From contig CATOSD010000002.1 in the NCBI GenBank assembly GCA_951812395.1, positions 1,292,442 through 1,356,441 on the forward strand: a DNA stretch of 64,000 bases, given 5' to 3'. The DNA is from an uncultured Dehalococcoidia bacterium (GTDB lineage: Bacteria > Chloroflexota > Dehalococcoidia > Lucifugimonadales > CATOSD01). The notes beneath the pieces were generated by a model that worked only from the letters and a program-made list of their open reading frames with translations, did not search any database and had not been told where the DNA came from. The first letter of the stretch is position 1; each line of letters opens with the position of its first letter. This document shows positions 52,073 through 61,039 of this stretch, piece by piece. The translations under genes were made by a program, and so were the position numbers.

Positions 52073-53317
52073 ATGGACTTCATGTATCGATACACCCAGG
52101 AGCAGGAGGAATTTCGCAGCGAGGTGCGAGAGTGGCTCGCCGAAAACCTGCCAGCCGACATCAACCGCCCGCTAGAATCCAGTCACGTTGACGCCCACAC
52201 CTGGGAGCAGGTTCGGCAGTTCCGGCTTCGTCTCGGCGAGAAGGGTTGGCTGCACCCGACGTTCCCCAAGGAGTACGGCGGCGGCGGGCTGTCGACCGAA
52301 GAGGGTGTGGTGATTCGCGAGGAGCTGGAGAAGGCCGACCTTCCCCCGTTCTACGACAACAGCCTCGACCTTCCGGCCATACTGGTGTGGGGCACGGAAG
52401 AGCAGAAGCGCGAGATTCTCGAACCACGTCTTCGCGGAGAGAAGCTCGGCTGGCAGCTCTTCACCGAGCCAGGCGCCGGTTCAGACCTGGCCAGCCTGCA
52501 GATGCGGGCCGTCCGGGACGGTGACGATTGGGTGCTGACCGGGCAGAAGGTGTTCGTCGGTGGCGACGCCGGGTACGCCGACCCGGACAACAAGGTGCCC
52601 GACGACGTCCAGATGGGCGAGCTGTTCACGCTGGCGGTCACCGACCCCGACGCTCCCCGCCACCGCAACATGGGCTACTTCATGGTGCCCGGCGATACCC
52701 AGGGCATCACCGTGCAGACCCTGGACCTGCTCGTCGGCCAGGGCAAGCGCCAAGTGTTCATGGACAACGTGCGTGTACCCGCGAGCCGGCTGATTGGTGG
52801 CGAGACCCAGGGCTGGCAGGTCGCCCAGACCACCCTCGAAATCGAACACGGCGGAGGCGGCGAGGTGGTGCCCAGGAACTCCACGTTCAAGAAGTTTCTC
52901 GCCTACTGCGTCGAGAACGGACTGGACCGGGAAGAGCACAACGAGCAACTGCTGATGAAGGCCTACATCGACAACGAAGTGCAGCGGCTTCTCGGCGCGC
53001 GCAACCACTGGATGTACAGCACCCACCAGGAGATGAGCTTCCACGGCTCGCACCTGTCGCTCTGGCGAAGGGAAGCCGGGCTGCGCACTGCGGACGTCAT
53101 CCGAGAGGTCGGCGGCCTGAAGGCGATGCTGGACTTCGAAGACTCCATGGCTCCCATCGACGGTGAGCTCGAGGTGCACCAGCGCGCGAGCCTTACGGCG
53201 GCCCACCCCGGCGGCGCGATCGAAATCCAGAAGGTCATCATTGCACGCAGGCTCGGCGTCAGCCGTACGCGGGAGCGCGCCGCGCCCACACCATCGACGG
53301 CCACGGCCCGCAGCTAA
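52073..53317 (+). CDS. Acyl-CoA dehydrogenase family protein
   Basis: FAD flavoprotein that oxidises acyl-CoA thioesters, 414 residues. YTQEQEEFRSEVREWLAENLP at the N-terminus, WQLFTEPGAGSDLASLQMRAV as the FAD-binding middle motif, and a C-terminal helical domain with FHGSHLSLWRREAG. The usual catalytic Glu region near EIQKVIIARRLG is present in outline. ATG 52073 follows AGGAGGGGCTTTC. The next acyl-CoA dehydrogenase starts 147 bp later, and paired ACADs often form heteromers. Confidence 0.9.
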   Translation: MDFMYRYTQEQEEFRSEVREWLAENLPADINRPLESSHVDAHTWEQVRQFRLRLGEKGWLHPTFPKEYGGGGLSTEEGVVIREELEKADLPPFYDNSLDLPAILVWGTEEQKREILEPRLRGEKLGWQLFTEPGAGSDLASLQMRAVRDGDDWVLTGQKVFVGGDAGYADPDNKVPDDVQMGELFTLAVTDPDAPRHRNMGYFMVPGDTQGITVQTLDLLVGQGKRQVFMDNVRVPASRLIGGETQGWQVAQTTLEIEHGGGGEVVPRNSTFKKFLAYCVENGLDREEHNEQLLMKAYIDNEVQRLLGARNHWMYSTHQEMSFHGSHLSLWRREAGLRTADVIREVGGLKAMLDFEDSMAPIDGELEVHQRASLTAAHPGGAIEIQKVIIARRLGVSRTRERAAPTPSTATARS

Positions 53318-53381
53318 CAAGCCGCCCACAAGTCCCTTCTCCCTCGATGGCGAAGACCTGGCAGGGCGCCGCTCGAAATTC

Positions 53382-53405
53382 CCTACCCCCCTCGATGGGG
53401 GAAGG
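53382..53405. repeat. Palindromic repeat between two acyl-CoA dehydrogenase genes
   Basis: CCTACCCCCCTCGATGGGGGAAGG, an imperfect member of the CCTTCCCCC hairpin family. Same-strand position, so probably not a full terminator. Confidence 0.5.
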
Positions 53406-53464
53406 TTTGGATTGGGGTGAATCTCGCGAGTCCCATCCCCATAGCCCCAACCGCCGGAGGCGAC

Positions 53465-54595
53465 ATGGACCTCTCACTATCCCAAGAGCAGACGATGATT
53501 AAGAACTCCGCCCAGGAGTTTCTCCGGCAGGAGTTGCCGAAGGAGCGCGTAGACGAGCTGTTCCGCTCCGAGACCGGCCACGATCCAGAGCTGTGGAAGA
53601 AGATGGGCAGCCTAGGTTGGGCCGGGATGTCGCTGCCGGCCGAGTACGGCGGCCAGGCTTCCGACTTCACCACGATAGGCGTGCTGTTCGAGGAGTTGGG
53701 CGCCGCGCTGTGCCCCAGCCCGCTGCTGTCGTCGGTGTTGGCGGCGCAGATCGTCCTGGAGGCGGGGGACGACGGCCAGAAGGCCCAGCTACTGCCCTCC
53801 ATCGCCCGTGGAGACCTCATCACCGCTCTGGCGTTCACGGAAGCGAACGGAAGCTGGGACCCCGCGTCCATCGGGCTCACCGCGTCGAGTCAGGGCGACT
53901 CGTTCGTGCTGAACGGCGCAAAGGCGTTCGTGCCCGACGCCCATCTTGCCGACTACCTGCTTGTGGTCGGCAGAACCGAGGACTCGACTGGCCTGTCCGT
54001 CTTCCTGGTAGACAGGGCCGCGCGCGGCCTGACCGTGCGACCGCACACTGGCTGGCTCGGCGACGTGTTGTGCGAGGTCACGCTCGACTCGGCGCGCGTC
54101 CCGGCGTCGGCGGCCATCGGCGAACCCGGGGCAGCGGGCGCCGCGCTCGAGTCGGCGATTGACAAGGCGACTGCGTTGCTCTGCGCTTACATGGTCGGCG
54201 GTTGCAGGCGGGTGCTGGAAATCAGCGTCGAGTACAGCCAGAATCGCATCCAGTTCGGCGTGCCGATCGGCAACTTCCAGCGCGTGCAGGACCACCTGAT
54301 CGAGGCGCTGAACTCGGAGCAGTCCACCCGCTGGACGACCTACGAGGCGCTCTGGAAGCTCGACAGCGGGGCGGCCGACGCACAACTCGCGATTTCGATG
54401 GCCAAAGCGGTGGCGAGCGACGCCTACTTCACCGCCTGCGAGGCAGCCCACCACGTCCATGGCGGCATAGGCGTGGACATGAACTACGGCCTCGCCTACT
54501 TCACCCAGAAGTCGCGAACCCTACAGCACTACATGGGCGATGCGGTGTACCACCGCCGGAGGATGGCGGCCCTGCTACGGGAGGAGGCCGCGTAG
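53465..54595 (+). CDS. Acyl-CoA dehydrogenase family protein (second)
   Basis: 376 residues. MDLSLSQEQTMIKNSAQEFLRQELP N-terminus, LGWAGMSLPAEYGGQASDFTTIGVLFEELG, ITALAFTEANGSWDP in the FAD-binding middle domain, and YSQNRIQFGVPIGNFQRVQDHLIEAL plus HVHGGIGVDMNYGL at the C-terminus. Catalytic base assignment is uncertain. ATG 53465 with CCGGAGGCGAC, not the track's 53417. Together with the preceding gene suggests oxidation of a branched or steroid-like acyl-CoA. Confidence 0.9.
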   Translation: MDLSLSQEQTMIKNSAQEFLRQELPKERVDELFRSETGHDPELWKKMGSLGWAGMSLPAEYGGQASDFTTIGVLFEELGAALCPSPLLSSVLAAQIVLEAGDDGQKAQLLPSIARGDLITALAFTEANGSWDPASIGLTASSQGDSFVLNGAKAFVPDAHLADYLLVVGRTEDSTGLSVFLVDRAARGLTVRPHTGWLGDVLCEVTLDSARVPASAAIGEPGAAGAALESAIDKATALLCAYMVGGCRRVLEISVEYSQNRIQFGVPIGNFQRVQDHLIEALNSEQSTRWTTYEALWKLDSGAADAQLAISMAKAVASDAYFTACEAAHHVHGGIGVDMNYGLAYFTQKSRTLQHYMGDAVYHRRRMAALLREEAA

Positions 54596-54614
54596 CCGCG
54601 CAGTCGCCAAGTAA

Positions 54615-54635
54615 CTTCCCCGTCGACGCGGGAAG
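54615..54635. terminator. GC hairpin between convergent genes
   Basis: CTTCCCCGTCGACGCGGGAAG, a near-perfect palindrome of the same hairpin family, between the acyl-CoA dehydrogenase and ruvX. Confidence 0.55.
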
Positions 54636-54666
54636 GCTACGACGGGGGTGAGGCCTCGTGCCGCGC

Positions 54667-55083
54667 CTAGCCCAGCCGCCGCGAGTCCAGGTAGCTTTGG
54701 AGGATCACCGCCGCGGCGGCTGAGTCAAGCCTCCCCTTTTCACGCGAGGTTTCCACACCCTGGCCGCGCAGCAGCTTCTCGGCTTGGGCCGTAGACAGGC
54801 GCTCGTCCACCGTCGTGACAGGCACCTCGACCAGGCCGGCGAGCTCGCGCACGAATGCCGCCACGCGCCCCGCCTGGCGTCCCCGCGCGCCCGACATCGA
54901 GTAGGGCATGCCGACTACGATTTCGCTCAGCGCCATGCTAGACGCACGGCGCGCGGCCACTTCGTGGGCGGGTTCGTGGCCGTCCAGCTCCAGCGCCTCG
55001 ATGGGCGACGCCAGCAGTCCCGTGGGGTCGCTGAGCGCGAGGCCGATGCGCCTCTCACCCATGTCGAGCGCGAGAATCCTCAT
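54667..55083 (-). CDS. ruvX: Holliday junction resolvase-like protein RuvX/YqgF
   Basis: 138 residues of RNase H fold. MRILALDMGERRIGLALSDPTGLLASPIEAL has the first catalytic Asp; IVVGMPYSMSGARGRQAG and TTVDERLSTAQAEKLL the later ones. Family members process pre-16S rRNA 5' ends or Holliday junctions. ATG overlaps the alaS stop (ATGA), so it is translated from the alaS message, the usual arrangement alaS-yqgF in many bacteria. Confidence 0.93.
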   Translation of the reverse strand: MRILALDMGERRIGLALSDPTGLLASPIEALELDGHEPAHEVAARRASSMALSEIVVGMPYSMSGARGRQAGRVAAFVRELAGLVEVPVTTVDERLSTAQAEKLLRGQGVETSREKGRLDSAAAAVILQSYLDSRRLG

Positions 55084-57728
55084 TCGGCCTGGCTCTCGCG
55101 GACCAGACCGGGCACCAGCGCCAGGGCGTCGTCCAGCCTGTCGGCGCGCCGACCGCCGGCCTGAGCCACGTCCGGCCGTCCGCCGCCGCCGCCCTGGATC
55201 GCCTTTGCGGCGCCCCTGGCGATCACGCTGGCGTCCAGGCCCTGCTCGACGAGGTCGGCGGTCACCATGGACACCAGCAGCGGCCGATCGCCCACAACTG
55301 ACCCCAACACCACAACGCCGCTGCCGAGCTTGTCGCGCAACCAGTCGCCCACCTCGCGCAGGGAGTCGGCACTGGTAGCTGTCGTCCTGGCGGCAAGCAC
55401 GCTGACCCCGCCGACGTCCTGACAGTCCGCGAGCAGACTCTCCGCTGCCAGCAGTGACTGGCGTCTCTCCAGCGCGGCGAGCGCCCGATTCGCCTCATCC
55501 AGCGAGGCAACCAGCGACTCTACCCTGTCCTCTGCCTCCGTGGGTGGAACCTGAAGCCTGCGCGCCACGGCCTCTTCACGACGGAAGCGCTCCCATACCA
55601 GCCGCTCCGCTGCGCGCCCGCTTACCGCCTCGATGCGCCGCATTCCCGCGCCGACGCTGGACTCACCGAGGACGTACACCGCGCCCAGTTCGCCCGTGCG
55701 CTCGACGTGAGTCCCGCCGCACACCTCGAAGCTGAACGTCGCGCCGTTCGCGATCTCGATCAGGCGCACGCGGTCGCCGTACCTATCTCCGAAGAACGCG
55801 AGCGCGCCCCTGTTGATGGCCGACGTGTAGGTGTCCTCGCTCTTTACGATGCGCGCGTTCTGGCGCAGCTTCTCGTTCACCAGTAGCTGCACCTGCCACA
55901 TCTCCTCGTCCGTGACCGGCTGGACGTGGGAGAAGTCGAACCGCAGCCGGTCGGGGGCGACGAGCGAGCCCGCCTGCCTCACGTGCGGGCCGAGCACCTG
56001 GCGCAGCGCGGCGTGCAGCAGGTGGGTGGCGGTGTGATTGCGCGCGGTATCCTCCCGCCGAATCTCGTCTACGTAGGCTTCTACGCTATCTCCCAGCGCG
56101 AATGCGCCGGCGGACACACTGCCGAAGTGGACGATCACTCCGGGCATCACCTCGCGCGTGTCGTGAACCTCCACGCTCCCGTTCGGCCCGATGAGCTGGC
56201 CGGCGTCCCCGATCTGGCCGCCGCCTTCCGGATAGAACGGCGTCTCGACGAGCACTACCTCGACCTCGCCGCCGGCGCCGGCGTCGGTCGCGAGCTCGTC
56301 TCCGCTGATCAGGCCGACCACCACCGAGCTCGCCGTGAGCTGCTCGTAGCCCAGGAAGCTAGTAGCGCCGACGGCCATGCTCTCGTAGACCCGGATTTTG
56401 GCGCGGTCGCCGCCGAACCGCGCCGTGGCGCGGGCGCGCTCCCGCTGAGAGGCCATCTGCTCCTCGAAGCCGGCCATGTCAACTTCGACGCCCCGCTCCC
56501 CCGCAATCTCGGTGGTCATCTCCACCGGGAATCCGTAGGTGTCCCAGAGCCGGAACACCATCTCGCCGGGCAGCGAGTCGGCGCCATCCAACGCCTCAGA
56601 CAGCGCCTCGTAGCCGTTGCGGAACGCCTGTTGGAAGCGCTCCTCCTCCAGCCTAAGCACGGTCAGGATGAAGTCCTGGTGATTGCGGAGTTCGGGGTAG
56701 ATGTGGCCCATCTGCGCGATGACCCCGCCCGCCACGTCGCCAAGGAACGCCCCCTCCAGTCCAAGCTGCCGCCCGTGGCGTATCGCGCGGCGGACCACCC
56801 GGCGCAGCACGTATCCCCTGCCCTCGTTGCCCGGCACCACGCCGTCGCCGATGAGGAACGTCGAACTGCGGGCGTGCTCTGCGACGACGCGCATGGCGTA
56901 GTCGTCGGCCTCGTCGGCTCCGTAGCGTCGCCCCGACAGCGCCTCCACGCGGGCGAGCAGCGGCAGAAACAGGTCGGTCTCGTAGATCGTGGTCACGCCC
57001 TGCATGACTACGGCGGCCCGCTCCAGGCCCATGCCGGTGTCCACGCTAGGGGCGGGCAGCGGGTCTCGCGTACCGTCCAGGTGGTGGTAGTATTGCATGA
57101 AGACCAGATTCCACAGCTCCACGTACCGGTCGCAGGCGTCTCCGGCGCCGTTCCTGGGAAAGGCGCAGTTGGGGCCGCAGTCTGGCCGCAGGCATCCCCT
57201 GCCCTCTCCAAAGTCGAAGTGGAGCTCACTGCACGGGCCGCACGGCCCCTCCAGTCCGGCCGGACCCCACCAGTTGTCCTCGTCGCCGAACCGGTAAATC
57301 TCGTCCGCGGCGATGCCGACGTCACGCCAGAGCTGAAAACTCTCGTCGTCGGTGTCGTGGATGGTGATGGCGAATCGCTCTTTGGCCAGGCCGAACTGCG
57401 TTTCGAAGAACTCCAGCGCGAAGGCTATAGCCTCCTTCTTGAAGTACTCGCCGATGCTGAAGTTGCCCAGCATTTCGAACATCGTGAGATGGGTCGAGTC
57501 TCCCACCTCGTCTATGTCGACGGTGCGAAACGACTTCTGGGACGACGTAAGCCGCCTGTTGGGTGGCTCGGCCTCGCCGGAGAAGTACGGCTTGAACTGG
57601 ACCATGCCCGCCGACGTGAGCAGCAGCGTCGGGTCGCCGACCGGTATCAGCGAGGAGCTCGCGACGCGAGTGTGCGCCTTGCTCTCAAAGTAGCTAAGGA
57701 ACCGCTCGCGAATGTCGTTGCTGTTCAT
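55080..57728 (-). CDS. alaS: Alanyl-tRNA synthetase
   Basis: Charges tRNA-Ala; 882 residues, the standard length. MNSNDIRERFLSYFESKAHTRVASSSLIPVGDPTLLLTSAGMVQFKPYF is the class II N-terminus; editing-domain zinc residues appear as HTATHLLHAALRQ and CGGTHVERTGELG; C-terminal GGGGGRPDVAQAGG is the C-Ala signature. The track extends the frame to 58214, but the added 162 residues are not like AlaRS, and ATG 57728 is a clear match. Followed by ruvX with a 4-bp overlap. Confidence 0.96.
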   Translation of the reverse strand: MNSNDIRERFLSYFESKAHTRVASSSLIPVGDPTLLLTSAGMVQFKPYFSGEAEPPNRRLTSSQKSFRTVDIDEVGDSTHLTMFEMLGNFSIGEYFKKEAIAFALEFFETQFGLAKERFAITIHDTDDESFQLWRDVGIAADEIYRFGDEDNWWGPAGLEGPCGPCSELHFDFGEGRGCLRPDCGPNCAFPRNGAGDACDRYVELWNLVFMQYYHHLDGTRDPLPAPSVDTGMGLERAAVVMQGVTTIYETDLFLPLLARVEALSGRRYGADEADDYAMRVVAEHARSSTFLIGDGVVPGNEGRGYVLRRVVRRAIRHGRQLGLEGAFLGDVAGGVIAQMGHIYPELRNHQDFILTVLRLEEERFQQAFRNGYEALSEALDGADSLPGEMVFRLWDTYGFPVEMTTEIAGERGVEVDMAGFEEQMASQRERARATARFGGDRAKIRVYESMAVGATSFLGYEQLTASSVVVGLISGDELATDAGAGGEVEVVLVETPFYPEGGGQIGDAGQLIGPNGSVEVHDTREVMPGVIVHFGSVSAGAFALGDSVEAYVDEIRREDTARNHTATHLLHAALRQVLGPHVRQAGSLVAPDRLRFDFSHVQPVTDEEMWQVQLLVNEKLRQNARIVKSEDTYTSAINRGALAFFGDRYGDRVRLIEIANGATFSFEVCGGTHVERTGELGAVYVLGESSVGAGMRRIEAVSGRAAERLVWERFRREEAVARRLQVPPTEAEDRVESLVASLDEANRALAALERRQSLLAAESLLADCQDVGGVSVLAARTTATSADSLREVGDWLRDKLGSGVVVLGSVVGDRPLLVSMVTADLVEQGLDASVIARGAAKAIQGGGGGRPDVAQAGGRRADRLDDALALVPGLVRESQAE

Positions 57729-58164
57729 AGTCTCGCACCTGGATTTCTTCAGACTGGAGGAGGGCTTGCGCGCTTTAGACGCGGAATTGGCCTGAGTGCA
57801 GGAAATGGTAGGCAATACAGCCTCGCCAGTCAACCGGCGTCGTGGCTTCCGGGCTGTGCTTTCTCCTAGGCTCCAGACAGTTTGCGCGGGCCGCTCGGGC
57901 ACGACTCCATGCACGTTACAGACAAGGCCTTCGCCGAAAGTGTCTCGTATTGTGTTTTTCGTAGCTGGCGGGTATCTCATACAGGGCGGTTGGTGTAGTT
58001 CATCTGTCCTGTTTTGACGGGAATTTGGCGTGTGTGGCAGGTGTCTGGTGACGGAATGGGAGTGGGTGTCTCTCGCATGGCTTGGGCGTCTGGTGAGGGG
58101 CGTGGCGAGGCCTGCCGAGCGCCTGGGGCCGGTGGTGATGTTGCTGGTGGTGTTCATGCGGAGA
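57729..58164 (-). promoter_or_regulatory. Long alaS 5' leader (about 430 nt)
   Basis: From the promoter at 58165-58193 to the alaS ATG. No T-box consensus (AGGGTGGNACCGCG) or specifier stem could be seen, and no small gene with a good ribosome site. Plus-strand reading of this region is C-poor, G-rich, like the minus strand of the C-rich repeats. Confidence 0.4.
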
Positions 58165-58193
58165 ACGATAGCACGGATGTGCGGATATGTCAA
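58165..58193 (-). promoter_or_regulatory. Conserved extended -10 promoter upstream of alaS
   Basis: On the minus strand TTGACA (58193-58188), 17 bases, TATCGT (58170-58165) preceded by TGC. Spacer ends CGCACATCCGTGC, matching the sites at 6663 and 45946; the sequence before the -35 is GCATCTCGCCACC, as in copy 1 (GCAATCTCGCCAAC). Confidence 0.65.
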
Positions 58194-58220
58194 TGGGGGT
58201 GGCGAGATGCCCATTTCCTA

Positions 58221-59570
58221 TCACGAACCCGGGTGCCCCGGCGCGCCGTACAGCGGGCAACCCACGCACGACGCGCCGTCACCGCACGGGGCCGCGGATG
58301 CGCCGGTGTGGGCGGTGTAGTCCGCCGCCTGCTCCGCGAGGCGCAGCTTGCGCGCCTCTTTCGCCCGCTCGCCGAACAGGTCCAGCCGTAGCTGCCTGGC
58401 GCGCGGCGGCCGGTGTCCCGGAAACGCCAGGAACGGCCACGCCCGCTTGCGCACGACGCCCATCGCCTGTAGGTCACGCCAGTTGTCCACGGAGTGACGG
58501 CCGCGGTTGCGCAGGATGCGTTCCGTAGACGTCGGCCCCACGCCGGGCACGCGGAGCAGCCGCTCTCTCGAGGCCTCATTGACGTTCACCGGAAAGCTGT
58601 CGAGGTTGGCCAGCGCGATGGACGTCTTGGGGTCGTCCTCGTGGGGCAGGAAGCCATTGTCGTCGTAGGCGAGCTTCAGCTCGTCATTGTCGAAAGCGTA
58701 GACACGCTTGAGCCAGTCGACCTGGTACAGACGGTGCTCGCGGACCATGGGCGTCGCCGGATGCTCCTCGAGCGGGGTGTGGCGTACGGGCTGTAAGGGC
58801 GAGTAGTAGACCCGCTTGAAGTTCCAGTCCGAGTAGAGCTGGTCCATGCGCTGGAAGATGTCCCAGTCCGATTCGTCCGCCGCGCCAACGACCATCTGCG
58901 TGGCCTGGCCGACGGCTCCCACGGCGCGTCCGTCGCCGCGCCCATTGCCACGGCGCATCATCTCGTCAACCCAACTCATAGGCTCCAGTATGTCGCGCCG
59001 CATATCCTTCATGGGGCTGATCTTGGCCAGCATCTCAGGGGTTGGTGTCTCGATGTTGATGGACAGCCGCGTGCCGAGCCGATAGGCCTCCTCCACGTAC
59101 TGCCTCTCGGTGTCCGGCATCACCTTCATGTGGATGTAGCCGCGAAAGCCCTGCTTCTTGCGGATAATTTCCACCACCTTGAGCAGCCTCTCCGTGGTCT
59201 GGGAGCCGCTGCCGAAGATACCGGAGCTCAGGAACAGCCCGCTCACGACGTGGCGCCGTCGCATTTCGTCGAATGCCCCCGCGAGCTCGTCGGGCTTGAA
59301 CGCCAGGCGCTTGCGGGGCACCCAGGTGCTGTTGGGGCAGTAGTGGCAGTCGTACTTGCAGAAGTCGGTGTACATGACGCGCATCAGGCTGATGGTCTTG
59401 CCGTTCGGCATCTTCGCCTTGTACACGCCGGGAGGCAACCCGCGCGCGCGAACCGTGTAGGGGTCGCGGGTCCTCTCCCCGGGCTGCGGGCGCACCAGGA
59501 CGTCGTCCGTCGCCATTCCGCCCAGGCCGTGCAGCTTCTCGAGGGTGTCCGGAGTTCGCTTGATCAGCAT
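58221..59570 (-). CDS. Putative DNA modification/repair radical SAM protein
   Basis: 449 residues. Radical SAM cluster motif CKYDCHYC (CxxxCxxC, near residue 71), followed by LFLSSGIFGSGSQTTERLLKVVE and YIHMKVMPDTERQYVEEAYRLGTRLSINIETPTPE. A helix-hairpin-helix is visible at RLLRVPGVGPTSTERILRNRG, which fits the family named putative DNA modification/repair radical SAM protein. The C-terminus adds CGDGASCVGC, an unusual Cys cluster. The partner DNA-metabolism protein usually encoded next door is absent. Divergent from the alaS promoter. Confidence 0.88.
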   Translation of the reverse strand: MLIKRTPDTLEKLHGLGGMATDDVLVRPQPGERTRDPYTVRARGLPPGVYKAKMPNGKTISLMRVMYTDFCKYDCHYCPNSTWVPRKRLAFKPDELAGAFDEMRRRHVVSGLFLSSGIFGSGSQTTERLLKVVEIIRKKQGFRGYIHMKVMPDTERQYVEEAYRLGTRLSINIETPTPEMLAKISPMKDMRRDILEPMSWVDEMMRRGNGRGDGRAVGAVGQATQMVVGAADESDWDIFQRMDQLYSDWNFKRVYYSPLQPVRHTPLEEHPATPMVREHRLYQVDWLKRVYAFDNDELKLAYDDNGFLPHEDDPKTSIALANLDSFPVNVNEASRERLLRVPGVGPTSTERILRNRGRHSVDNWRDLQAMGVVRKRAWPFLAFPGHRPPRARQLRLDLFGERAKEARKLRLAEQAADYTAHTGASAAPCGDGASCVGCPLYGAPGHPGS

Positions 59571-59701
59571 GTCTTGCTCCTTACTGCATTGTTACAGAAC
59601 GAGTGTTCTACAGAAAAGAGCAAATGTCAAGCCCTGGATTGGAGAGTGCTGGACGGCAGCTCAGAGCTTAACCTACAACCAAGTCGTCACCCCCATCCTG
59701 A

Positions 59702-59724
59702 CCTTCCCCCTGCGAGGGGGAAGG
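59702..59724. repeat. Palindromic repeat of the CCTTCCCCC family
   Basis: CCTTCCCCC-tgcg-AGGGGGAAGG after CACCCCCATCCTGA. Lies between phosphofructokinase and the radical SAM gene, both on the minus strand. Confidence 0.65.
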
Positions 59725-59742
59725 GATTTGTAGGAAGGGCTC

Positions 59743-60936
59743 TTAGAACAGCCTGCCGAAGTCCGGTAGGGAACCTCCTATTAGCGGCAGCGCGTAGGTC
59801 GTGAACCGGTCCGACACAATCCCCGTGTTCGAGTCGAACAGTTCCGGCGGCAGCCGCCGCACACGTCCCGCGACCTCGGCCAGCGGCGCCAGGCCTGTCT
59901 CGACTGCGTAATCCGGCGCGTCGACGCGCCGGAGCGTTACGATCTCGTCGGTGTGTCCCTCGATCGCGTAGCGGACGGCGGCGCGGCCGGCCAGCTCGGC
60001 CTCGCGCGCATCCACGTCTGACACACAGGCGGCGAGCGAGCGCTGGATGGTCCCCGGCGCTTCGTGCCGCGCCCGGACGCCCAGGCGCCGGGAGACGAGC
60101 CGCGCCAGGTGGCGCGCGGGGCTGTCGTAGTAGGGGTTACCAAAGTCGTCCACGTGCCAGGGTCCGGCGTCTCGGCCGAGCGGACCGTCGCGACCCTGAA
60201 CGTTATCTGACACCACGGCCACGGCGAAGCCGAAGCGGCGGCAAGCCTCTTCCATTGCGGTGACGAACGCGTCCTCGTCCACCGGCGCCTCCGGCACGCA
60301 CACCAGGTGTGGAGCGTCGCGCTCCTCACTCTTGCCCAGCACCGAGGATGCGGCGAGCCATCCGGCGTCTCTGCCCATCACCTCGATCACCGACACCGGC
60401 GCGGCGGCTCCCATGGACTCCGCGTCCCGGCCCGCGCCCATCGTCGCCAGCGCCACGAAGCGGGCCGCGCTCCCGTATCCCGGAGTGTGGTCAGTCAGCA
60501 CGAGGTCGTTGTCGATGGTCTTGGGCGCGTTTACGACGCGAAGGTCGTATCCCGTATCCCGCGCCGCCATTCCCAGCGTGTGCCCCGTTTCGGCCGAATC
60601 GTTGCCGCCGATGATGAAGCAGGCGGTCACCCCGTGGGCGGAAAGGGTTTCCAGGACGACGGGCAGGTCGTCGTCCGTGAGCTTGCGCCGGGTAGAGCCG
60701 AGCGCCGCGCCCGGCGTGGCCTGCACGCGCCGCCAGTGCGCGTCAGACACGGCGCCTAGCGGGATGAGCTCGTTGGCCAGAAGGCCCTCGATTCCGCGCC
60801 GTGCGCCGTACACCTCCCCGAACGCGCCGCTTCCGATGGCCTCGCTCACCACACCGCGTAGACTGCGATTCAGCACCGGCGTGCACCCGCCGGACTGCAG
60901 TACCACGGCATTGGCGCTGGAGGTAGCGCGTGTCAC
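59743..60936 (-). CDS. 6-phosphofructokinase, PPi-type
   Basis: 397 residues. FIIGGNDSAETGHTLG replaces the GGDGS of ATP-dependent enzymes, and VVNAPKTIDNDLVLTDHTPGYGSA has Lys in PKTIDND as in pyrophosphate-dependent enzymes; VIEVMGRDAGWLAASS is the substrate loop. Phosphorylates fructose 6-phosphate (reversibly if PPi is the donor). Start ATG 60936. Divergent from a small unknown gene. Confidence 0.9.
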   Translation of the reverse strand: MTRATSSANAVVLQSGGCTPVLNRSLRGVVSEAIGSGAFGEVYGARRGIEGLLANELIPLGAVSDAHWRRVQATPGAALGSTRRKLTDDDLPVVLETLSAHGVTACFIIGGNDSAETGHTLGMAARDTGYDLRVVNAPKTIDNDLVLTDHTPGYGSAARFVALATMGAGRDAESMGAAAPVSVIEVMGRDAGWLAASSVLGKSEERDAPHLVCVPEAPVDEDAFVTAMEEACRRFGFAVAVVSDNVQGRDGPLGRDAGPWHVDDFGNPYYDSPARHLARLVSRRLGVRARHEAPGTIQRSLAACVSDVDAREAELAGRAAVRYAIEGHTDEIVTLRRVDAPDYAVETGLAPLAEVAGRVRRLPPELFDSNTGIVSDRFTTYALPLIGGSLPDFGRLF

Positions 60937-60987
60937 TATACAACCCTGCCGGGGCGGTCGCAGCCAGAATCGGTCCGCATATCCCTT

Positions 60988-61015
60988 GCCACTTGGGCGG
61001 GCAGGGCTATGATAG
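60988..61015 (+). promoter_or_regulatory. Probable promoter of the small gene at 61040
   Basis: TTGCCA, 16 bases, TATGAT, located between the divergent phosphofructokinase and the small unknown gene. A moderate match only; a GGGAG ribosome site precedes the TTG start. Confidence 0.4.
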
Positions 61016-61039
61016 ACAAAACCCTTGGGAGAATGACTC

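Noticed and set aside
55926-57869. 647-residue open frame on the plus strand across alaS
   Set aside because: It is the antisense shadow of a GC-rich conserved gene; the protein is low-complexity and no family motif is present.
57729-58200. T-box riboswitch for alaS
   Set aside because: No AGGGTGGNACCGCG motif, terminator/antiterminator pair or specifier loop could be seen.
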